Part shown: positions 8,838-17,439 of the stretch, piece by piece
Position numbering within the stretch: the first letter of the stretch is position 1
Layout: each line of letters starts with the position of its first letter
Source of the DNA: CBDAPU01 sp965198875
GTDB lineage: Bacteria; Pseudomonadota; Gammaproteobacteria; Eutrophobiales; Eutrophobiaceae
Direction of reading: 5' to 3'
Length of the DNA stretch: 64,000 nucleotides
NCBI GenBank assembly: GCA_965198875.1
Contig: CBDAPU010000001.1
Coordinates: forward strand, 124,001-188,000
Notes under the pieces: generated by a model
Database searches by the model: none
What the model was told of the DNA's origin: nothing
What the model saw: only the letters and a program-made list of their open reading frames with translations
Made by a program: the position numbers and the translations under genes

Positions 8838-10451
8838 ATGGCGATGGCTGAGTTTGGCACACTGAACTGGTTTATTCTGATCCTCTATATCATCGCCAAT
8901 CTGGTGCTGGGCTACTACCTCGGCAAGAAGATCAATACCGCCGAGGATTTTTATATCGGCAGAAAAACCACGCCCTGGTGGGCCATCGGGATCTCCGTCA
9001 TCGCCACTTATGTCAGTGCGCTCACCTTTCTCGGCGCACCGGCCTGGTCTTATACCGAGGGCCTGTCCGTCATTGCCATTCACCTTAACTACCCGATCGT
9101 GATTTTTGTGGTGATCACCTTGTTCTTTCCGTTTTTCTATAACAGTGGCGTGGCCTCGATTTATGAGTATATTGAAAGGCGTTTTGGCATGAAGGCGCGC
9201 GGGCTTATCTCCTGTATATGGATGCTGTCCCAGACCCTGACCTCAGGCGCTATTCTGTATGCGACCTCGCTGGTGCTCTCTTTTATCACTGGTATTGATG
9301 TTATTCACGCTATTTTCATCGTCACCATCATCGCCCTGATTTATACGGCGCTGGGCGGCATTACGGCGGTGATCTGGACGGACGTCATACAGTCCGGCGT
9401 GCTGTTTATTGGTGCGATCATCATCGTCTATGCCTTACTGACGCAAATGTCGCTACCGCTGCACGAGACATTGTTGCAACTGAAAGCAGAGGGGAAAACC
9501 AACCCGCTGAATTTCTCCCTTGACCTCTCCGAGGTGACGACCATCTGGTCCGGCATTATCGCCATGACGATTTTTCATATTAACGTCTACGGCACCAACC
9601 AGATGATGGTGCAACGGACGCTGGCGTCAAAAAACATGGGTGACGCCAAAAAATCCTACATGCTCATGGGCTATCTGGCTTTTTTCATTTACTTCTTCTT
9701 TATCCTGCTGGGCGTGCTTTTTTACAGTTACTACGGCGGGCGGCAGTTTGAAAACGGCAACACCATCATCCTGCAATTTGCAGCGGACTACGGCCTGCCG
9801 GGTCTGATGGGGATCATTGCCGCGGCGGTCATGGCCGCCTCCATGTCCAGCATGGACTCCGCCTTTAATTCTCTGTCCACCGTGGCGACTGTGGATTTCT
9901 ATCAAAAGTATTTCAGGAAAGACGCCAGCCCACAGCATTATCTTGTGGTTAGCCGGGTCTTGACGGTGGTCTTTGCCGTTTTGATTATCGTTCCGGCCAT
10001 TTTGTATTCCAGAAGTGAAGGCTCCGTGCTGGAGGTATTAAGTAAAGTGGGTTCATTCTTTGTCGGCGCCCAGTTGGGGATGTACGTCCTCGGCTTCTTC
10101 TCCAAACAGGCCACGGAAAAAGGTCTGCTGGTGGGCACGGCGGCGGCCTTTATGGCTGTGGCCTGGGTCGCCACGGATACCGATGTGGCCTGGCCCTGGT
10201 ATTGCGCTATCGGCGTCATCGTCAGTGTCATCGTCACCCTCATCGCCAGTTATCTCATTGACGGCGTGCAGATGGAATACTCCGATTACACCATCAAAGG
10301 CCAGATCGCCCGATTCAAAAACGAAGGTCTGGATGAAAAAGAAGGCGGCTGGTATCTGGTGCCCGGCAAGATAGACAAAAGCAGTTATCTTTTGCTGCTC
10401 TTCTTTGCATTGGTCATCGCCTTTCTGTTCGCCTTTGAAAAGTTCATATAA
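8838..10451 (+). CDS. Sodium:solute symporter (SSS family), symporter 1
   Basis: Inner-membrane sodium-coupled uptake of a small organic solute. The 537-residue protein is hydrophobic throughout, with roughly 13 predicted membrane segments. The N-terminus NWFILILYIIANLVLGYYLG and the downstream YVSALTFLGAPAWSYTEG are typical of SSS carriers; AAAVMAASMSSMDSAFNSLS matches the sodium-site region of TM8. Start: ATG at 8838 after TTAAGGG; a second in-frame ATG lies six bases later. It is paralogous to the 537-residue symporter at 17440-19053 along its whole length. It leads a likely operon with three SnoaL-fold genes and has box 2 upstream. The substrate is unknown. Confidence 0.88.
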   Translation: MAMAEFGTLNWFILILYIIANLVLGYYLGKKINTAEDFYIGRKTTPWWAIGISVIATYVSALTFLGAPAWSYTEGLSVIAIHLNYPIVIFVVITLFFPFFYNSGVASIYEYIERRFGMKARGLISCIWMLSQTLTSGAILYATSLVLSFITGIDVIHAIFIVTIIALIYTALGGITAVIWTDVIQSGVLFIGAIIIVYALLTQMSLPLHETLLQLKAEGKTNPLNFSLDLSEVTTIWSGIIAMTIFHINVYGTNQMMVQRTLASKNMGDAKKSYMLMGYLAFFIYFFFILLGVLFYSYYGGRQFENGNTIILQFAADYGLPGLMGIIAAAVMAASMSSMDSAFNSLSTVATVDFYQKYFRKDASPQHYLVVSRVLTVVFAVLIIVPAILYSRSEGSVLEVLSKVGSFFVGAQLGMYVLGFFSKQATEKGLLVGTAAAFMAVAWVATDTDVAWPWYCAIGVIVSVIVTLIASYLIDGVQMEYSDYTIKGQIARFKNEGLDEKEGGWYLVPGKIDKSSYLLLLFFALVIAFLFAFEKFI

Positions 10452-10520
10452 GATCCCGTTTGCGGGCGGTCTTTTGATCTATAAAAATACTGCATCTTTG
10501 CCGGATATAACCCATTGACC

Positions 10521-11534
10521 ATGACGTCCACCACCCTCAGAAACAAAAAGCAGATCAAGACCTGGCTTAATAATATCGCCCATGCCTCCAGGGCTGATCT
10601 GACACAACACCTGCAAGCCGCTTACCATGAAGACGTCCACTGGCGGGGATCACATCCCCTAAATGAAGTGCATGGTCTTGATGCGCTGGAGAAAACCGTA
10701 TGGGCGCCCTTGCTAGAGGCCTTCCCGGATCTGGAACGGCGAGACAATATCATCATCGGCGGTGCTTACGAAGGGCGTGATTATGTCGCTACAGTCGGTC
10801 ACTATGTGGGCCGGTTTGAGCAGGACTGGCTGGGCATACCGGCGACAGGCGGCGTGATCTATCTTCGCTATGGTGAATTTCATCAGCTCATGGATGAGAA
10901 GATCATTCAGAGCACTGTGCTGATCGATGTGCTGGATGTGATTCGGCAAGCCGGGATCTGGCCCTTGCCTCCGGCCCTGGGGAGCCCGGAGATGTGGCCG
11001 GCGCCGCTTGGCGTCGATGGCATTTTGCTGAGTGAACAAGATGAGCGGGAGTCGGCCGCCAGTCTGAGGCTGACCTGCGATATGCAAGCGTCCTTACATA
11101 ACACCATAACAGAGCGGGAAGCCTTGCTCAGTATGTCGCAGGTGAACTACTGGGATCCGAAAATGATGTGGTACGGTCCCTGTGGGATCGGCACAGGGCG
11201 GGGCCTTGAGGGGTTTGTGGACTGCCATCAAAGACCCTTTAGAGTGGCATTTGTGCAGCGCAAGTACGGTGGTCATTACGCCAGGATTGGGGATGGTAAA
11301 TACTCGGCCACAGGCGGCTGGCCAAGTGTGGTGGCGAGACATGAAGGCGATGGCTGGCTGGGGATGCAGGCGACGGGGCGTGAGATCAACATGCGGGTGA
11401 TGGATTTTTACTGCAGTGATCAGGGAATGATACGGGAGAACTGGGTGCCGATCGACATCATCGATATATTGTTGCAAATGGATGTGGATATTATGGCGCA
11501 GCTCAGGGAGCGACCCGCCGGGTACTCCACATAG
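10521..11534 (+). CDS. Double SnoaL/NTF2-fold protein, subfamily A, copy 1
   Basis: A 337-residue protein made of two tandem SnoaL-like (ester cyclase, NTF2-fold) halves. Half 1 (about 1-165) contains WRGSHPLNEVHG, FPDLERRD, GHYVGRF and WLGIPATG; half 2 (about 185-330) contains WYGPCGIGTGRG, HQRPF, GDGWLGMQATG, MRVMDF and ENWVPID. SnoaL-fold proteins include polyketide cyclases, dehydratases, isomerases and hydrolases, so the fold gives no unique reaction. Start: ATG at 10521; a TTG six bases upstream is possible. It follows symporter 1 by 69 bases in the same direction. Close relatives lie at 11619, 19580 and 34893. Confidence 0.75.
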   Translation: MTSTTLRNKKQIKTWLNNIAHASRADLTQHLQAAYHEDVHWRGSHPLNEVHGLDALEKTVWAPLLEAFPDLERRDNIIIGGAYEGRDYVATVGHYVGRFEQDWLGIPATGGVIYLRYGEFHQLMDEKIIQSTVLIDVLDVIRQAGIWPLPPALGSPEMWPAPLGVDGILLSEQDERESAASLRLTCDMQASLHNTITEREALLSMSQVNYWDPKMMWYGPCGIGTGRGLEGFVDCHQRPFRVAFVQRKYGGHYARIGDGKYSATGGWPSVVARHEGDGWLGMQATGREINMRVMDFYCSDQGMIRENWVPIDIIDILLQMDVDIMAQLRERPAGYST

Positions 11535-11618
11535 CGGCAGGCTGATGCGGATCTATCCGTTCACTGGATTTTACTATCACCACCCTGATGGCAACAGGAC
11601 ATAAAGCCGCCGCTGGAC

Positions 11619-12605
11619 ATGGAAAAAAACATGCGCAGTAAAACGATCGTCAGTCAGTTTTATCATGCCCTCTGTGATGATGATGAGAGCAGCGCACTCA
11701 ATCATCTCAGTGCTGAGGTGAGATGGTGTGCCGCACACCCCGTCAATGATCGGCAGGGGCATGAGCAGTTTTTGACGGATTATTGGCGACCGATAAAAAC
11801 AGCGCTCCCCGACATCGAATACAAGCCTTTTATCATGCTGGCCGGCGAATACGAAGGGCGACAGTGGGTGGATAGTACCGGCTATTTCATCGGCACCTTC
11901 ACCCAGCCCCTGTTCGATATACCGCCCACAGGTAAAACACTTTATCTGCGCTTTGCTGAAATGGCATGTATTGAACACAACCGGATCACTGAATGCTACA
12001 TCATCCCTGACTTTCTTGACGCCATGCACCAGGCCGGGGTCAATCCCGTCCGCCCCGCTTTGGGCCATGATGGCCTGATCATGCCGCCCTCCAGCATGGA
12101 CGGGCTACATCCTGATCATGCCACGGCAGAGCAAAGTGAGAAAAGCCTGCGGCTCGTCAAGGCGATGCTGGCCGGTCTCGCCCGCTATGACGGCAAGTCA
12201 CTGCTCAGCATGCAGCAGGAGAAATTCTGGCGCCCGCATTTTATGTGGTATGGCCCGGCGGGGGTGGGCGCCACCCGTGGCTTGCAGGGCTTTCGGGAGC
12301 ATCACCAGGGGCCATTCCTGGCCGCTTTCCCGGACCGCTCTGTCGATGGCTACCTGAATTATGTCGCCGAGGGTAATTATGTCGCTACCGGCGGCTGGCC
12401 ACACATGTCGGCAAGGCACACAGGCGATGGCTGGCTGGGCCTGCCGGCGTCAAACAAGGCATTAACCCTGCGGGTGATGGACTTCTGGCGCTGTGAGGGC
12501 GAGCGCTTATGCGAGAACTGGGTCAGTATCGATATGACTCACCTGTTGAGACAAATGGGGCACGATGTGTTTCAACCACTACGTGACGGGCAGGTGCCTA
12601 GCTAA
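11619..12605 (+). CDS. Double SnoaL/NTF2-fold protein, subfamily A, copy 2
   Basis: Same architecture as the preceding gene: 328 residues, two SnoaL-like halves. Shared landmarks are HPVNDRQGHEQF, IPPTGKTLYLRFAE, WYGPAGVGATRGL, HHQGPF, FPDRSVDGY, GDGWLGLPAS, LRVMDF and ENWVSID. The two copies are similar throughout but not near-identical, so the duplication is not recent. The ATG at 11619 is given; the ATG at 11631 is preceded by GGAAAA and could be the true start. Eighty-four bases separate it from copy 1. The next gene (subfamily B) starts 22 bases after its stop. Confidence 0.75.
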   Translation: MEKNMRSKTIVSQFYHALCDDDESSALNHLSAEVRWCAAHPVNDRQGHEQFLTDYWRPIKTALPDIEYKPFIMLAGEYEGRQWVDSTGYFIGTFTQPLFDIPPTGKTLYLRFAEMACIEHNRITECYIIPDFLDAMHQAGVNPVRPALGHDGLIMPPSSMDGLHPDHATAEQSEKSLRLVKAMLAGLARYDGKSLLSMQQEKFWRPHFMWYGPAGVGATRGLQGFREHHQGPFLAAFPDRSVDGYLNYVAEGNYVATGGWPHMSARHTGDGWLGLPASNKALTLRVMDFWRCEGERLCENWVSIDMTHLLRQMGHDVFQPLRDGQVPS

Positions 12606-12627
12606 TACTGGTTTAAGAGAGACAGAC

Positions 12628-13614
12628 ATGCAAGGTTTTGATGCGGAGTTTATTGATTATGAGCATTATATCTTATCGATCACTGATCGGATCTGGAAAG
12701 ACAAAAATATCGGCGCCATCTCCCGTTACTACAGCAGGGACGCCGTGATCCATACCCTGGGCGGCCCCATCAATGGCAGCGAGGCGGTGATGAACGGCAC
12801 CATAAAAACACTGGCGGCCTTTCCAGACAGGTTGCTCAATGCCGAGGCGGTGATCTGCACGGGCAATGATGAAGCGGGTTATTACTCCTCCCATCGTATC
12901 ATCAGTCCTGACATGACCAACCTGGGGCACAGCGAATTCGGCCCGCCCACCGGCAAGCAGGCAACCGTTCGCACCATTGCCGATTGTTTAGCGAAAGAAA
13001 ATCAGATCCATGAAGAATGGCTGATGCGTGATAATCTGGCGTTGGTGCAACAACTGGGTTTTGAGCCACATGAAGTGGCGCAAAAACTGGCGGCGGAAAA
13101 TCAAAATAACCAACCACTGCATGACTGGCTGGCGGCGGAAATTGAGCGCATCGCCACCCAGCCCCCTGTGCCACTGTCCGCCAACATAGCGGATCTGAAA
13201 ACCGACTGGACCGCCTATGCCCGGCACCTCTGCACTGGGCTCTGGCAAAAGCGGGACGTCTCTGTGATTGACAAGCTCTATGCGCCCGAGGCGGCTGTGC
13301 ATGCCCCCGCTGGTCGGGAAATGACCGGGCATGGGCAGATCAAGGCCAGTGTCAGTGAGCTTCTGTCAACCCTGTCGGACACACGGATCAGCGTTGATCA
13401 TGTCTGCTCGGCCCAGCACAATGATGAGGAAACCGACCTCGCCCTGCGCTGGGTGTTGACCGGCAGGCATGACAACGACGGCATCTATGGCGCCGCTTCA
13501 CATAAAACCCTCCTGTACCTTATCGCCACACATCTGCATATCCATCAGGGGATCATCACAGAGGAATGGACGGTCTTTGATGAGCTGGCCGTGTTGCAAC
13601 AAATTTACCATTAA
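12628..13614 (+). CDS. Double SnoaL/NTF2-fold protein, subfamily B, copy 1
   Basis: A 328-residue protein with two SnoaL-like halves of a different subfamily. Half 1 has RIWKDKNIGAISRYYS, AFPDRLLNAE, DEAGYYSSHR and HEEWLMRDN; half 2 has LWQKRDVSVIDKLYAPEA, APAGREMTG and EEWTVFDELAVLQQ. The RIW..KN/RD..ID pattern is that of ester-cyclase-type SnoaL proteins. The open frame runs back to 12565, but the ATG at 12628 follows AGAGAGAC and removes an overlap with the upstream gene. It is paralogous to the gene at 20602-21759. It closes the symporter 1-A-A-B operon. Confidence 0.75.
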   Translation: MQGFDAEFIDYEHYILSITDRIWKDKNIGAISRYYSRDAVIHTLGGPINGSEAVMNGTIKTLAAFPDRLLNAEAVICTGNDEAGYYSSHRIISPDMTNLGHSEFGPPTGKQATVRTIADCLAKENQIHEEWLMRDNLALVQQLGFEPHEVAQKLAAENQNNQPLHDWLAAEIERIATQPPVPLSANIADLKTDWTAYARHLCTGLWQKRDVSVIDKLYAPEAAVHAPAGREMTGHGQIKASVSELLSTLSDTRISVDHVCSAQHNDEETDLALRWVLTGRHDNDGIYGAASHKTLLYLIATHLHIHQGIITEEWTVFDELAVLQQIYH

Positions 13615-13924
13615 CCCAGCTCGGCTTTCAGGTGAGTTATTTTTCGTCCATCTTTACGCCCTCTCTTCAAAAAATCCTGCTGGCGTTTGCCCTCATTGAT
13701 TATTCCGGCATCCGACTAACCTAGCCTATCCCGGTGGAAAACGCTCCAATAAGGTTTCGAATGTAAGACTTAAAACTTGAGTTACTTGCTATGTGATGTG
13801 AAGGAATTATTAAGGAGCCTTTAGAATAAATCGGCCCGTAATCTGTCAGAGGATACAAACCTAAAAATGCAATTTTATTTTTATAATAAAACCAATAATT
13901 TTAAGAGATATTTTTCTTGACGGC

Positions 13925-13950
13925 GCATCCCTGCACACCACAGGAAACTC
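13925..13950 (-). promoter_or_regulatory. Second shared motif, inverted copy
   Basis: On the minus strand this reads approximately TTTCCTGTGGTGTGCAGGG ending in ATGC, resembling the copy at 22167-22190. It lies about 49 bases before box 3. The factor is unknown, and the recurrence may be chance or duplication. Confidence 0.3.
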
Positions 13951-13998
13951 CGATTAAACCAGAGCTTGCCTTAAAATCAGGCAAAACCCGGGTATTGC

Positions 13999-14012
13999 TT
14001 GCATTCGAAGTA
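13999..14012 (+). promoter_or_regulatory. Island box 3 (TTGCATTCGAAGTA)
   Basis: Exact copy, 61 bases before the receptor 1 ATG and oriented toward it. It is followed after 11 bases by AGGATGTGCGC, which recurs at boxes 5 and 6. Confidence 0.7.
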
Positions 14013-14073
14013 TATTTTATGTGAGGATGTGCGCTATTCAAACTCAACAAACATGCAGGAGCCAGTGCTGAAA

Positions 14074-16470
14074 ATGACTACTTACCTTACCCCCCCCCCC
14101 CCCCCCCCCCCAAGTTTTATCATTGCTACGGCTGTTTACTCTCTCCCTGTGCGCTGTGGTCGGTATATCCGCCTATGCCGCTACTGTACTTGAGGAAGTG
14201 ACCGTCACCGCACAGAAACGTGAACAAAGCCTGCAGGATGTGTCTGTTTCGGTAACCGCTGTAGACGGCGACATGCTCACCGACAAGGGGATTGTAGACG
14301 TCAGTCGGCTCGATGTGCTGGTTCCCGGTTTGATATTTCAACAGGCGGGTAACGATGTAAAATTTACTATGCGTGGCGCTCGCACCGGCCAGGTTGAGGC
14401 AAATGATGTATCAGTCGCCTTTTACACTGACGGTATTTATAGACCTCGCCATGGTCAGGCGCTGTCCGGGTTTATCGATGTTGAGCGAGTCGAGGTGCTA
14501 CGTGGTCCGCAGGGCACCTTATTTGGTCGTAACTCCTATGGCGGCGCATCAACGTGATCAGTAAAAAGCCTTCCACCGAAGAAATCGACTATGGCGCAGC
14601 TTTCACTGTAGGTGACTATGAGCATTTACGCGGTGAGGGTTTTGTCAATATTCCTTTTAGCGATAAAGCGGCGCTTCGTGTGACCGGTGCTCGGGAAACC
14701 CGCGATCCCTATGTTGAAAATACCCTGATAGGTGATAGTGGTGGGCTTAAAGATGCCGATAACTGGTATGTACGGGGTCAATTCTCATTTGAATTTAGTG
14801 AAGACCTGAGTGTCTTACTTCGCGCCGAGCATTGGCAAGATGACGCCAATGGTAATGCCAGTTTTGGATATAAAGTACTTGGAGTGCCCATTAATTTAGC
14901 CACCGGTTTAACCAATGGGGTGAGCGGTACACTTCGAAATCGTATTGGTCGGAGTGATGAATGTACAGGTACCTGTGGTCGAGCGGGAGCGGGTTTCGAC
15001 TTTACCGCAACTCCAGGCCTGGATACTGCTCAGCCTACAAATTCCGACCCTTTCGAAATAGCACGCGATTTTGAGCCTCAGCGTGACATCAAAGAAGATA
15101 CCCTGGCGGCGGAAATTAACTGGCGTGGTCTTGGTTTTGCCGACGTAAAAATCAATGTGTCCTATATGGATTATTCTGAATTACGACTCGGTGACACTGA
15201 CTTGTCCGGGTTTCCGTCAATTATCGCAGGTAATGATATCACCTCAGAAACGACTACACAGGAGATTCAACTAACTTCAAGTCACGATGGCCCCTTGCAG
15301 TGGGTTGCAGGTCTTTACTTTCTACAGGAAGACCTGACCAATGCGTTTTTATGGATGGACATCAGTACATTGGTGGACAACGCCCCGGACCCGGCCGCTG
15401 ATCCGATTTATACCTGGGCATCATGGATGCGGCAAATACGTTTGGATACGCGCTCGCATGCGGCTTATAGCCAGGGCACTTATTCCCTGCTGGATGAGCG
15501 AATGCGGATAATTGGCGGGATACGTTACACCTATGATAAACGTGGATGGGATATCTTTGGCCCGGGCATGGGTAGTGCATTAGAAGGTGCATTTGCCGCC
15601 GATTTGTCTGCGCTGTCGTTTAACACACCCTCTCTTGAAAACAGTCGGCAGTCGTGGAACAAGATCACCTGGAAAGCCGGTATAGAATGGGACATTAACG
15701 ATGATGCAATGATCTATTTTACAACATCAACCGGTTTTCTTTCCGGCAATGCCCAGGGGGCGTTCAATGGCGCTGGTAATTATGATGAGAGACTGGTTGA
15801 CGCCTATGAACTTGGGCTTAAGAGCACCCTGCTTGACGGCGCTATGAGGTTTAATCTCGCTGCCTACTACAATGATTATGCTGATCTATTGTCTACTTCC
15901 TTTGTCGATGTCGGCGGCACTACCCTGGCTTTTTCTGACAATGCCGGCGCAGCCCATGCTTTCGGTGTCGAGCTTGAAGTGGATTGGACGCCAATAGAGA
16001 GATTAAGTCTGGGGCTACGTGCCGCTTACACCAGTGCGGAATATGATGAATTCATATTAACTAATGTCTTCGAGGAAGGTGGCAGTACTATCAATGGAGT
16101 TGCTAATCTGTTTTCCCTGGATGGCGCTGAAATAATCCAGTCTCCGGATATCACTGCTACCTTACTTGCCGCCTATGATTTTGATCTGGGTGATAAGGGG
16201 ACATTGACGCCAAGCGTAGCGTTTTACTACTCTGATGATTATCGCAATGCAGACGCACCGTTTTTCTTCGGCGTACAAGAGAGCTTCACCAAAACGGATC
16301 TGGCATTAGGTTGGACTTCATTAAATGGCTACTGGAATGCACAAGCATACGTGCATAACCTGGAAGATGAGGAAATTATGCTTGATGCAACGCGCTTTGG
16401 CGGTAATGTCGCAATAGCAGATTTCGCCCCTCCGCGTACATTTGGCTTTCGAATGGGATATCGTTTCTGA
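14074..16470 (+). pseudogene. TonB-dependent receptor 1, out of frame (phase-variable tract plus one frameshift)
   Basis: Outer-membrane TonB-dependent receptor of about 800 residues, the closest relative of receptor 2. ATG 14074 encodes MTTYLT and then enters a run of 22 C; the signal-peptide remainder (QVLSLLRLFTLSL, like receptor 2's QVSLLPRLFTLAL) is read only if the run length is a multiple of three. The plug domain follows (LEEVTVTAQKREQSLQDVSV; RGPQGTLFGRNSYGGA). A second break lies at about 14546, where GGCGGCGCATCAACG lacks one base compared with the expected GGC GGC GCA ATC AAC. From 14554 the barrel is open to the stop, ending in the aromatic RMGYRF. As given, the gene is off. It may be phase-variable, decayed, or affected by sequencing errors in the homopolymer. 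Confidence 0.8.
14090..14111 (+). repeat. Poly-C tract of 22 bases in receptor 1 signal-peptide region
   Basis: Uninterrupted run of 22 C starting at the sixth codon after ATG 14074. Runs of 21 or 24 would join the start codon to the receptor frame; 22 leads to a stop at 14191. Long G/C homopolymers at the 5' end of surface-protein genes are classic slipped-strand contingency loci. Confidence 0.85.
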
Positions 16471-16534
16471 ACTTCACAAAGTACGCTCTCAAAGCGGATC
16501 GTCGTCATAGCTTTGGCGCCACCGCATCATCCCA

Positions 16535-16576
16535 AGCCGTAACTGGTTTTCCAGTTGCGGCTTTATTTAGAGTTTT
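16535..16576 (+). terminator. Rho-independent terminator after receptor 1
   Basis: Twelve-base stem AGCCGTAACTGG / CCAGTTGCGGCT with one G-T wobble and a TTTT loop, followed by the T-rich TTATTTAGAGTTTT. It lies 65 bases after the receptor stop. Confidence 0.8.
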
Positions 16577-16853
16577 CTGTGATACAGCAGGCTGGCAAGT
16601 CCATCCCGGGCTTGCCAGAGGCCCGCTGAATACTCACGGTATCCTTTATGCTGGCTGAAAATATCAGAGAAGCGGTTGCGGAAGATGAATAAAGACTGTC
16701 TGAACTCCTTGCACAGCCTGTATCGACTTTACGGCGAAGAGGGGGTGAAAGAAATACTCAGCGAATTGTATGTGCAGTAGGGTGCTTATGAAACTTGGCG
16801 CCATAGCTTCTTTTATGGCGATGGGCGGTGCCTATGGGGTGCATAAACGAGAA

Positions 16854-17358
16854 TTATGTTCAACCGGGCCCTGCCCGATGAACCTGTCATTGAGGGCATT
16901 ATCAAAGGTGCTTATTGCTATCGCCACACACGCAGGCGGAAAGGAAATAGAGTGAACCTGCTTGTCAGCGGCGCCATCATGGAACAGGCATTGCCGGGAT
17001 CGGAACAACTGGCAGAACCAGGGCCATCGCCTCAACATCTGGAGTATTGCCAACTTTACCGAGTGGCATAAGACTGTGCTAGATGGAATTATCTACACTC
17101 GCAACAGCCAACAAGATAATCTTAGTAAACCAGCTATTTGCAAAAGGACAAGGCATTTTCGTTATCGTTGCTGATTATGTGAAAAGTCTTGCCAGCGGTA
17201 CTGTTGTTTACTTGTCCGGCCCTTGTGAAATACTGGGGACGGATAGCTATGGACTGGGTGAATCGCATCCAGGCTTGCGCGACCTCTTTAGAGATCAGTG
17301 AACGATATATCGTCCAGGCGCCATTGATAAAAAATGCCTTCAGGTATCCGCGGTATTG
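16854..17358 (+). pseudogene. Decayed pyruvate-dehydrogenase-E1 (AceE-like) C-terminal remnant
   Basis: Pieces of the C-terminal part of a homodimeric pyruvate dehydrogenase E1 appear in successive frames: LPDEPVIEGIIKGAYCYR and NLLVSGAIMEQAL (from 16858 to about 17000), LNIWSIANFTEW (about 17030-17070), then FVIVADYVKSLASG and LGTDSYGLGESHPGLRDLF (17150-17290), then EISERYIVQAPL in another frame to a stop near 17358. At least three frame changes are needed, and the N-terminal two thirds is missing. The tract from 16577 to 16853 holds only short open frames, such as a 32-codon one at 16687, that I do not recognise. Family assignment is by motif order. Confidence 0.6.
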
Positions 17359-17439
17359 AGGTGAATAAATCTGACCCACGTACAGGTAAACTATGACACC
17401 TCTGGGGAGTGGTGCATGGACCCCTTAATCAGGGCTTGC

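Larger units (their letters stand above)
13615..14073. other. Leader and control region before receptor 1
   Basis: This 459-base A/T-rich stretch contains no convincing gene. Landmarks: a weak box-like sequence (minus-strand TTACATTCGAAACC, about 13755-13768, 10 of 14 matches), an inverted copy of the second motif (GCATCCCTGCACACCACAGG from 13925), and box 3 at 13999-14012. From box 3 to the ATG the leader is alignable with the leader of receptor 2 (30051-30128), including AGGATGTGCGC at 14024-14034. Confidence 0.5.

Noticed and set aside
13755..13768. Seventh plus-type copy of the 14-base box (minus-strand TTACATTCGAAACC)
   Set aside because: Only 10 of 14 bases match, and no gene lies at the expected distance in the right direction.
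16687..16955. Short frames after receptor 1 (32 and 61 codons)
   Set aside because: No ribosome site or family match. The tract borders or overlaps the decayed E1-like remnant, so they are likely fragments.
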